Notes: generated from the letters alone by a model not told the origin. A DNA stretch of 60,500 nucleotides from Apostichopus japonicus (GCF_037975245.1 NC_092576.1:24388111-24448610); one strand, 5' to 3'. Positions 35,481 to 49,819 are shown, counted from the first letter of the stretch. Translations and numbers: made by a program.

Positions 35481-38400
35481 CCGCGGCATGTGATGAGAAC
35501 TGCTACTGATCTGTAATGAATGAAAGCTGACAACAACCATGTTGGCTAGATTGAAGTGCATGCGTTGAATAGAGACAGGTAAGTTTGAACGATGTGACTC
35601 TACCTTTCTACTAATTAATGCACTTTTCTGTCTACCTATCCCAACAATGGTGCAGTTACACAGGATAAATAGCTTGCCATGATGGTAACTTCCACAGCTG
35701 GGATCTGCAGCCAACCGTGGTTAACACCCCCTCCCCACCCCCACCCAACCCCCTCCGTTCTGGTTCATGAGGAATAAGTTGTCCTCTCAAGCTTCCCCCT
35801 CCTCTCCTTTGTCCTAAGTCTAATCGCAAAGTTTTGTTTTTCTATTTTAAACAAATTTCCCCCACTTCTCTCAGGACGAGGTCCCCAGCTTGTCTTGACG
35901 AGTGATCTAAATTATAAAGTGCCCTGCCCCGACTATACCTTCCCTCCCCCCCCCACCCCATAATAACCGCTATGGCGCCGTCTTTATTAAAACGGTACAG
36001 TATGTTCCTGAAGTTTTACATAGATTAAGATTTCCCTTTATGGAGTAGCTTTGTGAGCAAGATGGTTACAGTATTAATCGGTAGCTATGTCGGGAATATA
36101 CACAAGAGATCTTCGATAATGTCTGTAATACCCAGCTCTGTGCATTAAATCTGTGCACAAAAAAAATATATATCCTTTATCCCCAGCATATAGCAGGACT
36201 GAGCCCTTGAACTAGGCCAACAGTGCACGTCAGAATTCTTCTAAAATTGGATACAATCATACCCAATGGTCTACATTAAAAATGGTGTGTGGAGCGGATA
36301 ATGTGGTTAGCCAGGCCCAATCAAATTATCACCGCTCTCTAAATTGCTATCCTCTTAGCATCCCGCACCGTGGAAACGACACAGCAAGACTACTATACTT
36401 GGCTTTTAATTTTTTGAATTTTGATAGAAAACGAAACACGGTAGGCCTTGATATGAGTGGTTGTATATATAGTTGAAAACTACTAATGGAATTCATATAC
36501 TTTGGTTACCACCATTCCTATAGTGAATGCATCAAATAATACTAGGCAGATAGAACAGAGATATGGCTTTTACAACGTAGGGGAATGAACAACCAAGAAC
36601 AATTTAAGCAGCAAACAAATTCCATATTAATGGTAGGAAAGCCTTTCTTACGCCTTGATATATCTCTCACCAGCCCACCAGCCCCCCACCCCCCTCAAGA
36701 GCGTCTTATATTTTCGTTCTATTTGTACTATTATTTTTTATTACTTTTTGGTTTGTCTGCATTCTACCATTTTAACAAACTCATCACCTATAAAAAAAAT
36801 ATATATAAAAAAAAAAGTTGTGGTTTTATGCCATAACCTTCCTCAAAAATTAATTCTGATCATTAATTGAGTTAAGGTTCCCCATCAGTTTTCTCGCCTG
36901 CATATATATATATCGTTTCTTGTTGTAATATCGGGAACAAGAACCAATGCGGTAGTTAATGTGAGAGACTGCTGATGGCTTGCCTTCCCCGAGTAGTAAT
37001 TTTCATTACCATCTGAAAAATTGGAAAGAGGAGCTCCTTGCTGATTCCCCTAAGTGGCACGTAATTTCATTTCCACGACATTCTATCCATTTGGCAGGGA
37101 GCGCTTCGCCACTGATTGGCGCGTTGTTGGGGTAATAAGCGCAGGGCTCTTTAGCTGAGCGTCGCTTTGATATATTTACCCATAAATTGATACTGTTAGA
37201 GCAGTCTTTTCTTCAGCCGGGAATTAATGGGTAGTGTGTAGAAATGATAAAGGGAGTATCTAATACTTTTTACTTATACTATCATTGAAATCAAATAGAG
37301 TTGTTTTAAAAAAATGCGTGGCTATTTATCTGCACTTAACGAAATCTGCTGGTTAAAGGTATTTAAAATTAAAAAAATGGTGATTTACTTACAACCTGAT
37401 AATCTATGGATTCCAATGACAAAAATCGGGAAATAATGGAATTACTTTTTTTGTCTAGTCTCCGCCTCTCTCATTTTGTTTTCGGTGATTGTAGCAAACC
37501 TCGGCCGCGTTATTTTATTTCAATATAGTGATTGTTTTCTAGGGGGTTTATTATATAAATTGTACGAGTGAGACGCGTAAACCTGGATAAATTGGACTTT
37601 AAATTTTGACAAATTGAAAACTATAAAACGCGTGTTACTCACCACATGTCATGCGTAAACAAATGAGCATTGCGTAAAAACAACGTAATATATTTACTTG
37701 CGCAGCGCTACTTCTGTAAGGATTGTATTTGCTTCTGCAATGATCTATCAGCATTTTATCAATGAAAAGTTCTTTGTACTTTTTGTTGGTTTTTATTATC
37801 ATATATATATATAGATTTATATATTTGCTTTATTGTTTATTTCTCTGATTTTCTTTTTTTTTCGATTCATGTTTCAGATAAAGTTCACTCTGTAGAACTT
37901 AGTTTTCATTGACAACATTACTGACCCACATCTGTTTCAATATAGTTTCCCGATGATTTTGTTGGTTCCTTTCAAATAGTGTAAAACCTAAAATCAATGG
38001 CCAATCATTCAACCGAAACTAGTATATTATACCTGTGTCAAACAGCCAATAAGTTACAGACCGATGACCGTACAGAGGTGAAAACTCGGTCATATCATGG
38101 AGGTAAAACAGACCTCCATGGTCATATATAGTAATTTCTAAACCCCGATATTACATATCGCGTTCCACATGTCCATTTGGAAACGGTAGCATACTGTATC
38201 TTACCGTGTTTAAATTTGTTATGGCCCGCCAAAACTGACTTTGCAACAAACAACTTGAAGTAACATGTTTGTAAACAAGTTGAAGATCACTTGGCGATGT
38301 ATTTATTGTGATCTTATGGGCGAAACTGGATCACTGGCTTCAAGAGCAAGCACAAACTCTGACAAGACTCCGATTTCTTTGCAACAGTAGCTTGCCTAAT

Positions 38401-38502
38401 TGAATTGGTTTAAATTTGTAAATTTAACCCTAGACTTCACAGGAACACGGACGTGACCAGTTTATCAACCGTTTCATCGCTGTAGATTTTTATGCCTCAC
38501 AT

Positions 38503-38722
38503 TTCGGTTTTTTTTTTCAGTTTTCTCCTACTGGCTTTTTTTTTTTTTTTCTCTCTCTCCCATTTCTTCTTTTGTCTTCATCTTTTTTTATCTCCGCATT
38601 TTTGTGTTCTTTTTTATCTTTACCTTTGCTTTTTTTCTTCATTAGTTGTCTTGTTTTCTTTGTATTTTTTAACGTTCTTTGTGAGGACAAAGATCTTTGT
38701 GAGGACAAATAAAGAATGATGA
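38503..38722 (+). repeat. Pyrimidine tract with a LINE-tail-like end
   Basis: About 170 bp of almost pure T/C are followed by two copies of TCTTTGTGAGGACAAA (~38677 and 38693), then AATAAAGAATGATGATGAT. The repeated TGA tail after a poly(A)-like signal resembles 3' ends of CR1/L2-type LINEs. No reverse transcriptase sequence is present, so the assignment is weak. Confidence 0.35.
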
Positions 38723-41700
38723 TGATATGGGTGCTTGAGATCTCGCCTCTGCAGTATAGTATAGTAGCTACTTGCCTTAGTCCTTTCTCTGTGTATGTAC
38801 ATAGAAGCCGAGGTAGCTAATACACCATCACAACACACATGTAACGTAATAAACTGTACTATACAACAGATATATATAGACACTCGCCTAACAAGCCATG
38901 TTGTCTCATTACGTAACGTGTATGCTCAGAACAAATTTAACCGGCGCAGTAATTACAGAAGTGAATTGAAGAAATTAGCACTGGCTAATAAAACTGTCAT
39001 TGTGTTAACTGTGTAGCTTGGCTTTTGTAATGAATGAAAAAGGTATAGGGAGGGGAAATGAGGCTTAGAGTTGAAAAGAAACTGTTAATGAAAAATGCGA
39101 CCATGAAGTGAATTAAACACCGTCATCTCTCCTGCAACACGGTTGATTTCTAAGTATTACCATACGATCACATATCTTAATTGACTTCGGCATTGACTAA
39201 GAAGGATGGATGGAGAAAAAAAATGGGCGTCCGGGCTCTCACTTTAATTTACTTACTCTTTGAATCATGGTAGCTTTTTTACCTTCCCAGATTCGGCCAT
39301 CGCTAAGTTTAACTGGTTGGCACACTTGTGCTGCCGTTTCACTTTAGAATAAATTGTTGTGGGCAGTTTGGTCAAACAATACACAGTTTTAGTACAACAA
39401 AAGAAAATTTTCCACCAGGCGGCTATACGCCATCATCATAATATAAGTACACGCTACAATGATGTATACTTAGAACAATTCAAATCCATTTGATTTTTTT
39501 TTTTTTTTCGAATTGTTCAAAACTTTAGACAAAATCAAATTTGTAATCTAACTTTGCAGTTATGAGATTGACACGGCCAGTGTCACCATTTGTGATAAAA
39601 AAAATGTGATAATTATTAAGATAAAACTCCACATGGCCTTCCTGAAAAACAGGAAATATTACAAATTCGCGTTGTAGGCTATTTACTTTCTAATTTTAAA
39701 TAAGCTTGTTTCTTGTATTCTTATTGATCTCACGCATTCCTGCCATGTAACTTATTGAAGATGCTACATATACTGGTGACTAATTACATTACAACAAGTA
39801 GGCCTACTATAATCCTGTCCGAAACAAGTTTTCTATTATCGATAAATTTCGTGTTATTACTGCTCGCGCCAAGTTACAAAATTTGTGAAAACTTACATTT
39901 TATTTTCATTTTTTTTTTTGGCGTTAATTTAACTGATATCTGCAAATCATTCGTGGTTTACAACACGTGTACTAATGTTATACCAAATGGGACAAAGGGG
40001 TTTTTACATTTACGTGGGAAGTTGCCATTAGGACAGTGAGTGGTTTAAATCACCCTGTTGTAGTGTGAAGTATACGGTACTGGGTTATGGCCTTATACAT
40101 AATCGCGTGAGAAACAGAGAGTGATAACCAGTTGTATAGGCTATATACTCATCCCATACAAACGCATAAACAAAGGCCCGGCCGTGTACGTGTTAAGCGC
40201 TGTAAAGGCCTACAACCATATGACTGCCTTGTGGTGTGAAAGGGTGTCGAATTAACACCAACTGGGTGTCCATCACCACTCTCGCACCAAAACAGCTGCA
40301 GTCTCTAAATCTGAATGGTGACGCCAACTCTCGTGGCGAAGAACATGGGCAAGAACCATATAGGCTATTCCATTATAAGCGTGGATACGTTGTTGTCGAA
40401 CTACTGTTAAACTCCGGAACTAGTATTATACAGGCTCCGAATCAAGCAAAGATACAATGTGGATGAAACCGACCATAACTTTGTCAATAACATAGCTATT
40501 AAAATATGCAATGTGCCAAAATACATATAGCAAAAACATATTTGGCTTTTTTCCACTTAATTTTCTTGTTTGTTCTCCATTTTATTTTCTCGTTTTTTAT
40601 CTTTTTTCCCTCCTTTTTTCCCCTTTTGACACTTTTAATATAGTGTGTCCTATACCAGTGATGTTCGTTCGCTTGTTATACAAATGGAGACGTTTAATCA
40701 ATATAACCAGAGCAATTTTCGGCATAATTTTGCTATTTGAAAAAAAAAAATTAACATTTGTACTTAAATCCCTATATCACTAATCGCTTGGCTTTGCTCG
40801 TATACGTAATAATTTCGTTGTTAAATCTCCAAAACCTACCCCCCCCCCACACACACACTTTCAATCAATAAATGGATGAATTAACTAACCAGTTTAGGTG
40901 TATCCCAAGTTCACATTTTTATTTTGCCATTACACCGGGAAGTTATATCCTCTCACCTATATGACATGGTTTTTGTTTCTAGTTTATAAGGACTGAAAAT
41001 ATGTTCTAATGTTCTTTAGGTATATATATATATATTCCTTAAACGCGCGGACTGTATTGACACAAAAAACAATTGAATGGAGGTATAGTTAACGGCTTAA
41101 AATCCGTTAGCGGCACAAATATCCCCGGGGAGAAATTACCTTGATGAATATCGCGCGAAAAGCTTGTGCGGGTAAACATTTAATTGCGAAGAGGTTTGGC
41201 TTATAGTGTGTGTGATCTAAAGACGACGATGGATGTACTGAGTAAATTCTATCAAGCTCCGTATACGGAATTGCTCACCAGTATTATAAGACAAAAGCAT
41301 AACCCATTCTTGTTGGGTCTTATCTTCAACTCTGGAGAGGAAAAATGCGAAGCAACGAGACGGCTCAATTTTTCACAAAAGCAAAATATCACTCCATTTT
41401 GTCTTTTCTTATTACCTTTCCATCTTTCTCGCACATTTTATTTTTTCTTTGTTTAGTTTATCCACAATATAAGTGAGGAAATGGAGAGGGGAGGGGGGTG
41501 GAAGGAGTAATGGAAGGGGGTATTTCAAGCGGTAGTATCGATGGACGGGAAGCTTGTGTTCCCCCCCCCCCTCCCGTCATTGTACTCTTAACTGTCGCTT
41601 TACTGTTCATAAAATGAAATCGAGAATAAACCTAGACGAAGTCAAATTTGGGTTTGAAAAAAAACCTTACCATTTATTTTCTTAATAAAATAAAACTGTT

Positions 41701-43068
41701 AGCAAACTGCTTATCCACTAGAGATCCTGTGTAGGAGAATGTGTAAAAGTAAGTTGGCCTCAAGTAAAGTAAGTTGGCCTTAGACAAATTTATTTTCATA
41801 ACAGGTTTTCAATAGTTAAAATTCATCTTAACCCCCAAAAGTAGTGAAAACTATTGCATATGACACAGACAATGAATTTAAAACTATAATTTTAGACAAA
41901 TTGTTTTGCAAACAAAATTTCAAAACAGGAGTTATTTGCTTCACTTGGACACCGTACTAATTTTCATCCTGAAAATGAATTATTAACACCTATTACATTT
42001 CCCCTTTTCTGTAAAAATCCGTTTCAAATGGGACATATTGATTCAATAGTGCTCCAGTTCATAGGATTTCTCTTTTTTTTAATGATTTTTGAGTTGATTT
42101 TGTTACATATTTCAATCATTCTATTCAGTACTAATAAAATTTTCATTACAATTTGTATCATTATAGCTTGACGTTTAGTAATGGTATATAAATGCTACAA
42201 TTATTACAAATTTTAAAGTCTCGTTTGGAGTTGCGATCAAAATGTTTGGGCGATCAAAATGTTGAGAACTGCATGGGAATTTTCCTTAATCACTTGCTAA
42301 CTAAAAATCACTTCGGTGAAAAAATAATCTAGTCCGTTGTCGGAAGTTTGAACAATTGTTAATATTAATAATAATAATAATAATAATAACCGGTTGTCAA
42401 ATTGTCGAATAAGGAAGATGAGAAAAGGCCATGCATGATTAATTATTCCCTAAACTCAATTGTAATCTCATCTTCTTTGGTTTTCTTTTTTCTTTTCATT
42501 CTAGTTTCCATTTCCATGCCTTATTTTTCAACTTCTGAATTTAGAGATTACATTTTCTTATGTATGAACGTTTTCCATAATTATTTGGAAATGAGTCCTG
42601 TTAAAACAACCTTCAGTATAGCATTCTTCACCGTAAATAAAAATGTCTAGTTTCCAAACCTGCAGCGGTGACTTACAATGGGTTATACCGTTATTCTTGG
42701 CATGTTTGCTAAATATGAGTCCAATCTCATTTCAGCCCCAGTGCGTTGACTACCTTTATAACTATGGGCGCTCAACTGCAGTACGACATTTTTATCATCT
42801 ACCACCCAAACAAGGAAAGAATAAACAGTCTTATTATTTGGCAGCACCCGGGAGACGGCCATTCAATAACCGTATAATATCGTTCTCTTCCTAGCTCTAA
42901 ATAAACCCTTCATCCAAATATATGATTTATGGGGGAGTATCTATACTGCAACCTTACAGCTCAATCAGAATGGAAACCAAAAAAAAAAAAAAATTGTATT
43001 GAGACTAACAACCACTGTACAATCCAGAATTCAGTATTGACACAACATGGTAATTCATTACAATACTA

Positions 43069-43070
<2 letters not shown>

Positions 43071-43114
<44 letters not shown>

Positions 43115-43122
43115 ATAATAAT
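43071..43122. repeat. (TA)n plus (AAT)n microsatellite
   Basis: About 20 TA steps followed by four AAT steps. Confidence 0.95.
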
Positions 43123-45780
43123 TTAGTTGATTATGTGCCCCTTTAATAATCTGTTGCATTGCTTGGGTATAGGCTCTATGTTATTAATTTACAGACGGGT
43201 AAAAAAAGAATAGGCAGCACTTTTAATTGCGTTAATAACTATGTTAACGAATAAAATTTGCATAAATTTGCATAGACCGATTGAGTCACATGTAAATAGA
43301 AGTTTGAATGAACATTAGTAGGGTAAGGTGTACACGCAAGACTGTTTGTTATTAATTTAGTATGAACATGACTTATATATATATTAGTGTGAACATACCA
43401 ATAAAAGTTTGCATGAACATTAGTATGTTGATGTGTAAATTTATGTGAAATTTATGTGTAAAATATAAGTGTATGAATGTTTAATGAGTTACCGCATGCA
43501 TTAATAACAGTACCTAATTAATTACAGTACCTAATTAATTACAGATGAAGAAGTTGACGAGTTAAATGTTACAATTAATGTTTAATATATAAATAATAAC
43601 TGCATCAGCATATATAGGGTACCATTTAAAGTTAACTTTTATCATTAATATGGCTGTTTTTTTTTTATGTATTTAACATTTATATCAGTTTAACTTAACA
43701 GTTTAACACGAATAGGATAAAGTTGAAAGTTTTTCTATTGCTTTCCGTCAATTCTACTCTCCATTCGTAAGCAATTGTTTGAAGCCAATACTTATTATTG
43801 AGTTAATTATTTGACTTATTGTGATCTCTCGTTCTCAAGTTAAAAATATTATTCAGCGATAATGCAATAAACAATAAATATACTCTGAATTCCGGAAGTC
43901 ATAAAGTAATAATTTACACACATGTTTATAATCTTCAATAACCTATATTATTATTCTTACTTCTATCGACCTCAATGTGGAGATGCCCGCTGCTAAACAT
44001 ACTATACATCCCATCTCTGGTCTGTTTAATCGACAAAATCATGTCCAGAATGCACAAATTATGTGATATCAATTGATTTGTAGTAGACCCATCACATTGA
44101 TTTTTTAGAACGAGGTTATGCCATTGCCTGGCAGATTAAATCATCCGGTGATGGTATTATGCTAATATCATCATAGACTTGTCATCAAGATAGTTGTACA
44201 TAAAATGAAGCCAATATCGTTTTTTTATTTTTTTTTATTCAGCTTTACAATCAGTAGTACCAGGAAAAGATGGGAGAAACAAAACCTCTCTCTCATAAAT
44301 CTTGATGATTACTGGACTATTTTGGAGGAATTTATATTAATCTTCCTCTTTTCAAATAAATTTTCCTCTGTCTTTCATTTTGACTTTATCTTGCTTTTGA
44401 CATGAAAAGTGGCATCCAATCTACAATATTAATGACTTAATCGCTAATTAATATAGCTCTACTCTTTGGAGAATACCAATTAGTAGCTGCCTTCAACAAC
44501 TCAATCAATTTAACAGTTTAATATACACGTCAAAAATATCATTAATAATAATATAACATAATTAGAATTATTCTGTATCTTCCATGCATTATCTCTTTGC
44601 ACCAATTTTTTTTTTTTACAGAGTTTCTCCAAATTGATGAATGTAATTGGTTAACTAGTCTTAAGTTAAATTCATTTGGTTACCTATAATTCGTTGATTG
44701 CGCCTATATGCGGTATCGAGTCAACAATGAAGAAAAACCATCACTTTGTGTTGATTATCTATTATATTGTTATGTTTTTAATCAAGTTTAATTTATTCAA
44801 ATTTGGTAATATGCACGATGAATAAATTTTAGCAGAGTAAATACGGGGTAATCGGACGGTGTCATTGAATAACAATTACTAATAAAAAAAAAAACACTTA
44901 TTGATTTTATTAAGTTATTCTCAACATGCTTGAGGAGTGAACAATGATGTTTACAATTCACATACCGTTTTTTTTTGTGTACAAATAGTAAATACTAAGT
45001 GAAATTGTTGATATGTTTAAATGATCCTGTATAATATTTTTCCGTCTCTTTGTTGGTAAAACAATGCTTTTTTTCGCCACCGTTATGCCCGATCTATATT
45101 TTTGTTTTATGTTTTGTTCCTTAATTTTTTGAACAACTTGTAAGGGCGTAGAAAGTCGTGATGGAGATGTAATATTTCTGTATTCCAAGCTGTACTGCAT
45201 ATACTTTGTTAGCCGAAGCCTCCCGTTACTCTAACACCTCTTCCCCGGGTATGATTCTCAATCATTTCATTTACCATAACACAGTCTGCTTCCACAAATT
45301 CAGTAAATTTAATTTATTTGGAGTCGAAATTAAATTGGACTTTCTTAATTAATGGTGGATTGTGTCGCTCTTGTGTGGTATCATTTCAGCATTTGAAGAT
45401 CCAATTGCCGGCGTTCCATTTCATTTTAGAAAATTAATTGTTTAGCTAAAGTGATGCTCAACTTTTGAGAATCATGTTTTACCCATTGTTATATGTTTAA
45501 GTATTATCTTCTAAACCATGAAAAAAATTGCCGGAAAAAAAGAAAGCTTTATTTTTCAAGGTGAAACATGTATTGTTATGAAATTTTAGGTTACTGGCAT
45601 AATGCAACAAAGTGAAAGCAGTCTGAGCAATGTAAAGAGAACAACAAATTAATATAATAAAAGACGTGGCACCTCCAAGTTATTGGCATTAGATAAAGCC
45701 AGAAATTAGTTTTATAAATAATCTTGTAAATACAAACCCATATATGTATATTTTCGGGATATACAGTAGTAATTACCGTA

Positions 45781-45990
45781 TACATATAAATATATATATA
45801 TATATATATAAATATATATATATACATATATATATATATACATATATATACATATATATATATATCACATGTATGTTTATATATATACATGTATATATAT
45901 ATGTATATATATACATACATATAGATATATATATAGATAATATAAAAAGATATATAGTATATATATATATGTATAGAAATAGATAGATAT
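45781..45990. repeat. Imperfect (TA)n array
   Basis: About 200 bp of TA runs interrupted by AC, AG and TG steps. It lies ~450 bp from the onecut exon 1 donor. Confidence 0.95.
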
Positions 45991-46434
45991 ATACATGGAT
46001 ATCATGAATTTCTTTGTGATTTTGTATAATCTTTCAAAAACTTTGCCTATCTCTTTCCAATTGGTAATCGAAAGTACGGTAATAGTGTTGGCTTATATTA
46101 CATTGACTATACACATCATTAACAATCCATATTGTACAATAGGACAGTTAAATTGATTTTTTTGATGTAGTTAGGTCTTTTGGATTATAGAAACTCAAGA
46201 ATATTGATATCCACTTTTCAAATGCATAACACAGCTGGGGGAAAACATAGCATCGCAACCAAAACAACACCGTTATGTGGTGTTTTCGAGGGGAGGGGGT
46301 GATGTAGATAACATCCTTGTAGCTAACCGACCTGATGAACTTGTTTTCCCTTTCCCCTTCCTCGATCGGGGTAATTGTTTACTTGAGGTAACTTATACCT
46401 CTCTAAGGTAAATACTTACTTAAGGTTTGCTTAC

Positions 46435-47446
46435 CTGCCAATCGAAGTGTTGACATCCTCTGAAACTCTGGTTCTTGTAGCCACTTCCACATCCGTCGGA
46501 ATGTCTCCCTACCAGATTTAAGTTTACTCCATGGTTTGGGGTTCCGTAACAAGTCCGATAATGTACCCTGGCTCCTACACAAAACCCTTTGGGCAAAAAC
46601 TGCTTGGGGAATACTGTATCGCTTGAGTTCGCTGGTCACCCTGCTCGCGACTTCTTTAGTGTTCACCTCCTCGCCATTCGATACCATTTCTTTACTCGAG
46701 GACCGGTCCCTCATGATAGGGGCCGAGGGGGAGATCGAAGTCGGATGCGAAGAGAACCCATTGATGACCATAGGGTTGGCAAGTCCTGGTCTTTGGGGAT
46801 GGGACCGCATATGATGATGGTGCGGCGACCCCGTCTGTGCTGAGAAATGATCGTACCCGTTCATGTAAGAGGTCGGCGTGTAGCGGCTATCTGCCGGGCT
46901 ACACGTACCATGGTGCGGTGACGGGTAACCACCCATACCCACACTCTGACCATAGCCGTTCAACATCGAGTTTGTACCCATCCCGCCCCCTACACCTACA
47001 CCCATATTCATCGTACTGTAAGGTTCATACGGGTTGGACATACCTAGGTTCGATCCGTTAATTCCATTCATAAAAGAAAATCCCGACCCAACATTTGGAT
47101 CATGACGAAATTTGTCCGACACGGTGCTGATCGGAGGGAGAGGCTGCAGGGGCGTCAGGGTGGTGTAGCTGGCCCCTCCGGAGGTCTGGAATCCGTTCAT
47201 GCCTAGGGATGCTCTCCCATAGTCGGCAGTAATGCTTCGATAATCTGGTTCCAACATGCTGGATATTCCTGCGGCAACAGACAAGCTCCCGGACCGGGAG
47301 TGTCTCACGAACGAAGAAAACTCTGATGCCAAGAAGTCCCCTGGGAGAGCAGGTTGTTGGGAGGCCTCTGTAGAATCGTTGAGAGCAGCAGCGGTTTCTC
47401 CGAGAATCGACCCCGTATCCAACGTGGCTAGCTCGCTTGACAGCAT
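46435..47446 (-). CDS. onecut: Onecut exon 1: N-terminal region and CUT domain
   Basis: 337 codons plus one base, from ATG at 47446-47444 to the donor at 46435/46434. This is the first ATG in frame after an in-frame TAA at 47545-47543, which supports the start. With exon 2 the protein is 464 aa, about the length of human ONECUT1. Residues ~94-113 contain TLTPLQPLPPISTVSDKF, a motif shared with vertebrate Onecut N-termini. Residues ~145-175 are Met/Gly-rich, and there is a four-His run at ~209-212. Residues ~259-337 are the CUT domain (NTKEVASRVTSELKRYSIPQ..., with the FAQRVLCRSQGTLSDLL and WLQEPEFQRM blocks), which contacts DNA together with the homeodomain. A non-coding upstream exon is possible, since CGGGG followed by GTGAGT lies in the leader. 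Confidence 0.96.
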
Positions 47447-47760
47447 TGAGACAAATGAGAGAGGCTTCACACACGGTCGCGCAGTGCCACGGCGTAAAAT
47501 TAATATTATTATTATTACGAGGTTCAAACTCACCCCCGTGCTTTACTTCAAAAACACACACAACAGAAAAAAAAATTGTCCGAGACCTTCGGTGACGAGG
47601 CCTCCGAGTTCAAACACACGATCTTTTCTCGGCGATGACCCCCAACGACGCTCTCACACCAATTCGCACTCGTCGCTCCGCCAAGACTGCATAATATAAT
47701 TGAAATCGCTGAATATTGCGTTTGTTATGAATATGGATTAAGTACGCCGATTCACCCGCG
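47447..47760 (-). promoter_or_regulatory. onecut: onecut 5' leader and possible core promoter
   Basis: The leader directly upstream of the ATG is more GC- and CpG-rich than its surroundings and contains an (AAT)n stretch near 47500. On the - strand an ATATTATG element near 47690-47697 could act as a weak TATA box, placing a start near 47665. A GGGGTGAGT near 47525-47535 could be a donor of a leader exon. None of this is proven by sequence. Confidence 0.25.
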
Positions 47761-48058
47761 ACCTCCAAACCAAAGAGCGTTCAGCCGTAAGTGATCACGA
47801 TCGCGGGAACGACAAAAAACAGAAAAAAAAACTACGAGGCGAAAGTTTTCTGGTAAATAGGATCAGGTATTTGTTCAGCTGTAGAGGAAAGGTAACATCG
47901 CTTGTTCGAACAGTCCAAAAAGCATGATGGGGGAAAATCTTCACGGTGTGTGTTGTGTTACCGTCCTCTCTGTTGTAGTAGAACATGTAGGCTATACACG
48001 ACGATGTAAGGAATCTTTTAACTAAACACAGACCTATACCAAGTATGTACCTAAGCAC

Positions 48059-48074
48059 TCTACGCATGCGTAGA
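48059..48074. promoter_or_regulatory. 16-bp perfect palindrome upstream of onecut
   Basis: TCTACGCATGCGTAGA reads the same on both strands. It lies about 610 bp upstream of the start codon in an AT-rich context. The GCATGCG core partly resembles NRF1-type sites. Confidence 0.3.
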
Positions 48075-49687
48075 TAATCTCCTCTGTCTGTATTGTGTTC
48101 GATGAATGGGCCTCGTTTTTTTTTTTCTTCTTTTCTCCCATTCAAATGGCATGTCTTTTATTCTTTCGTTGTAACAATATCATCTGACTTGAACAACAAG
48201 CTTTTCTATTGAGTGAAGATCGCGCGGAGGTGAAGTTAAAGTGTTACAGCGATAATGATAAGTCGCTATATAACAGATGATAATAATAAAGAATGAGAGA
48301 TAAGAGCTTAAAATATTCCCAATCTCTTCTTGGTACAATAATATGCAATTAAAGTGCGCTTTTATAATATATACATGCGATTTTGGAATATTTCTTTTCA
48401 ATTGATACGACGTATGACATCTATGTGTACTTTCTAACGCCTAGGCTATATCAAGTGGGCCTTTCAGTTAGGTGGCATCGCGTTAATTAAGACAATTTTA
48501 GCGGCTTATGAAAAAAAAAAAAAAAACCCAGCCCTATTGAAATGATATTTGATACGTTGTGGCGAGCGAGTTGTATAAGCGAGCATGAAAGAGGATTTTT
48601 AGTAATGTGACGCTCTGAAAGCTAAGAAGCGCGGAAGATGAAAATTAAAATGATGCTATAGTAGGATGAATCTTACGACCACTTGGAAGCTTGGGGACTT
48701 ACAAGGCAAGGAGACGACCTAATGGTAGTAGATGTTGCTTAAACGGGACAAATATAGGCCAAACAAAGATATACAGGCTAAAGATGAAGTATAGGTTCAT
48801 TTATAAATCAGTTGAAAGTAGGGTGTCAATGGGATAACTTATTACGGTACTTGATACATACATAGTATGGAGTTATATCAAGTTTATTGTTTCTACTTGA
48901 TTGCATGATACGTAATTACCGTGTATACATCATAACAGGTCATTATATATAGACACAAAAAAAAAGACGCAGGTTATTTGAAGAAATTGAAAATTGTAAA
49001 GTTTGTGAATGCAAACTACGTTTTGTGATAATTCAACTGTGTCCACGATACAACTTGGTGATAATGATTCCTTCAGGTACATTCAATGTGATTCTTTTTT
49101 ATGTCAATGCGAGTTGTCATCTTTTGCATAATTAAAACTAGAAAGCATAGGGTGAAGTTTACTTACAATTTGAAGTCTAAATAATGCTGTAAATTGCGTA
49201 ATTAAATAATAAATTAAATAAATAAATAAATAAGTAAGTAATGTTAACTTACCATTTTAGGTCTGAATAATGCTGTAAAACTCGACAAACCAAGAAGTTG
49301 GAAATGATTATTTTAAGATCATAAATCCTTTTATCCTATAATTTTGTTTTAATAGGAATATTACATTAAAACGGCAGCTAAACTGAATATGTAACAAATA
49401 GTGTTTTTTTCTGTCAGTACCATCAGAAATTAGATGCAAAACATATTTTTTGTATTCAATGAAATTATGCAATACTGTACCGGTGTAGGTCTTCATAATA
49501 TAACATAGTCTAGCAAATAGCAGAGCGTGCAATAATATCGTTCTTTATTGCGTGGAACCATATTAATACTTTGAGATTTTCCTCTGCCAAGATGACAAAA
49601 TCTAGTAGACACTTTTTTAGTTTAATAATCTTTTTTTGTTTTTCTTTTCTTAACATTTCAAATATAATTACGTAATATATCTTATAG

Positions 49688-49690
<3 letters not shown>

Positions 49691-49732
<42 letters not shown>

Positions 49733-49741
49733 TTATTTATG
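49691..49741. repeat. (TA)n then (TTTA)n microsatellite
   Basis: About 18 TA steps passing into three TTTA steps. Confidence 0.95.
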
Positions 49742-49819
49742 TGATTACGAGTTGGTTAGCATCTTGATTGATCTGCAAAATATGTCACCAAAACAGGACT
49801 AGCATTTTTCGACACGGGT

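Larger units (their letters stand above)
18060..46434 (-). other. onecut: onecut intron, 28.4 kb
   Basis: GT donor (CAG, then GTAAGC at 46434 downward) and AG acceptor (18061-18060) are both visible on the - strand. The intron is phase 1, between the CUT and homeodomain exons. It is unusually rich in tandem repeats. No second gene with intact coding sequence is supported inside it. Segments 19397-20330, 20846-22050, 22200-24500, 25581-27930, 29501-32690, 35481-43070 and 43123-45780 hold only AT-rich sequence, homopolymers and fortuitous ORFs as far as I can see. Enhancers are likely by analogy with other developmental genes, but none can be called from sequence alone. Confidence 0.93.

Noticed and set aside
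47100-47699. 153-aa (- strand) and 147-aa (+ strand) ORFs over onecut exon 1
   Set aside because: They are other-frame shadows of a clearly identified CUT-domain exon.
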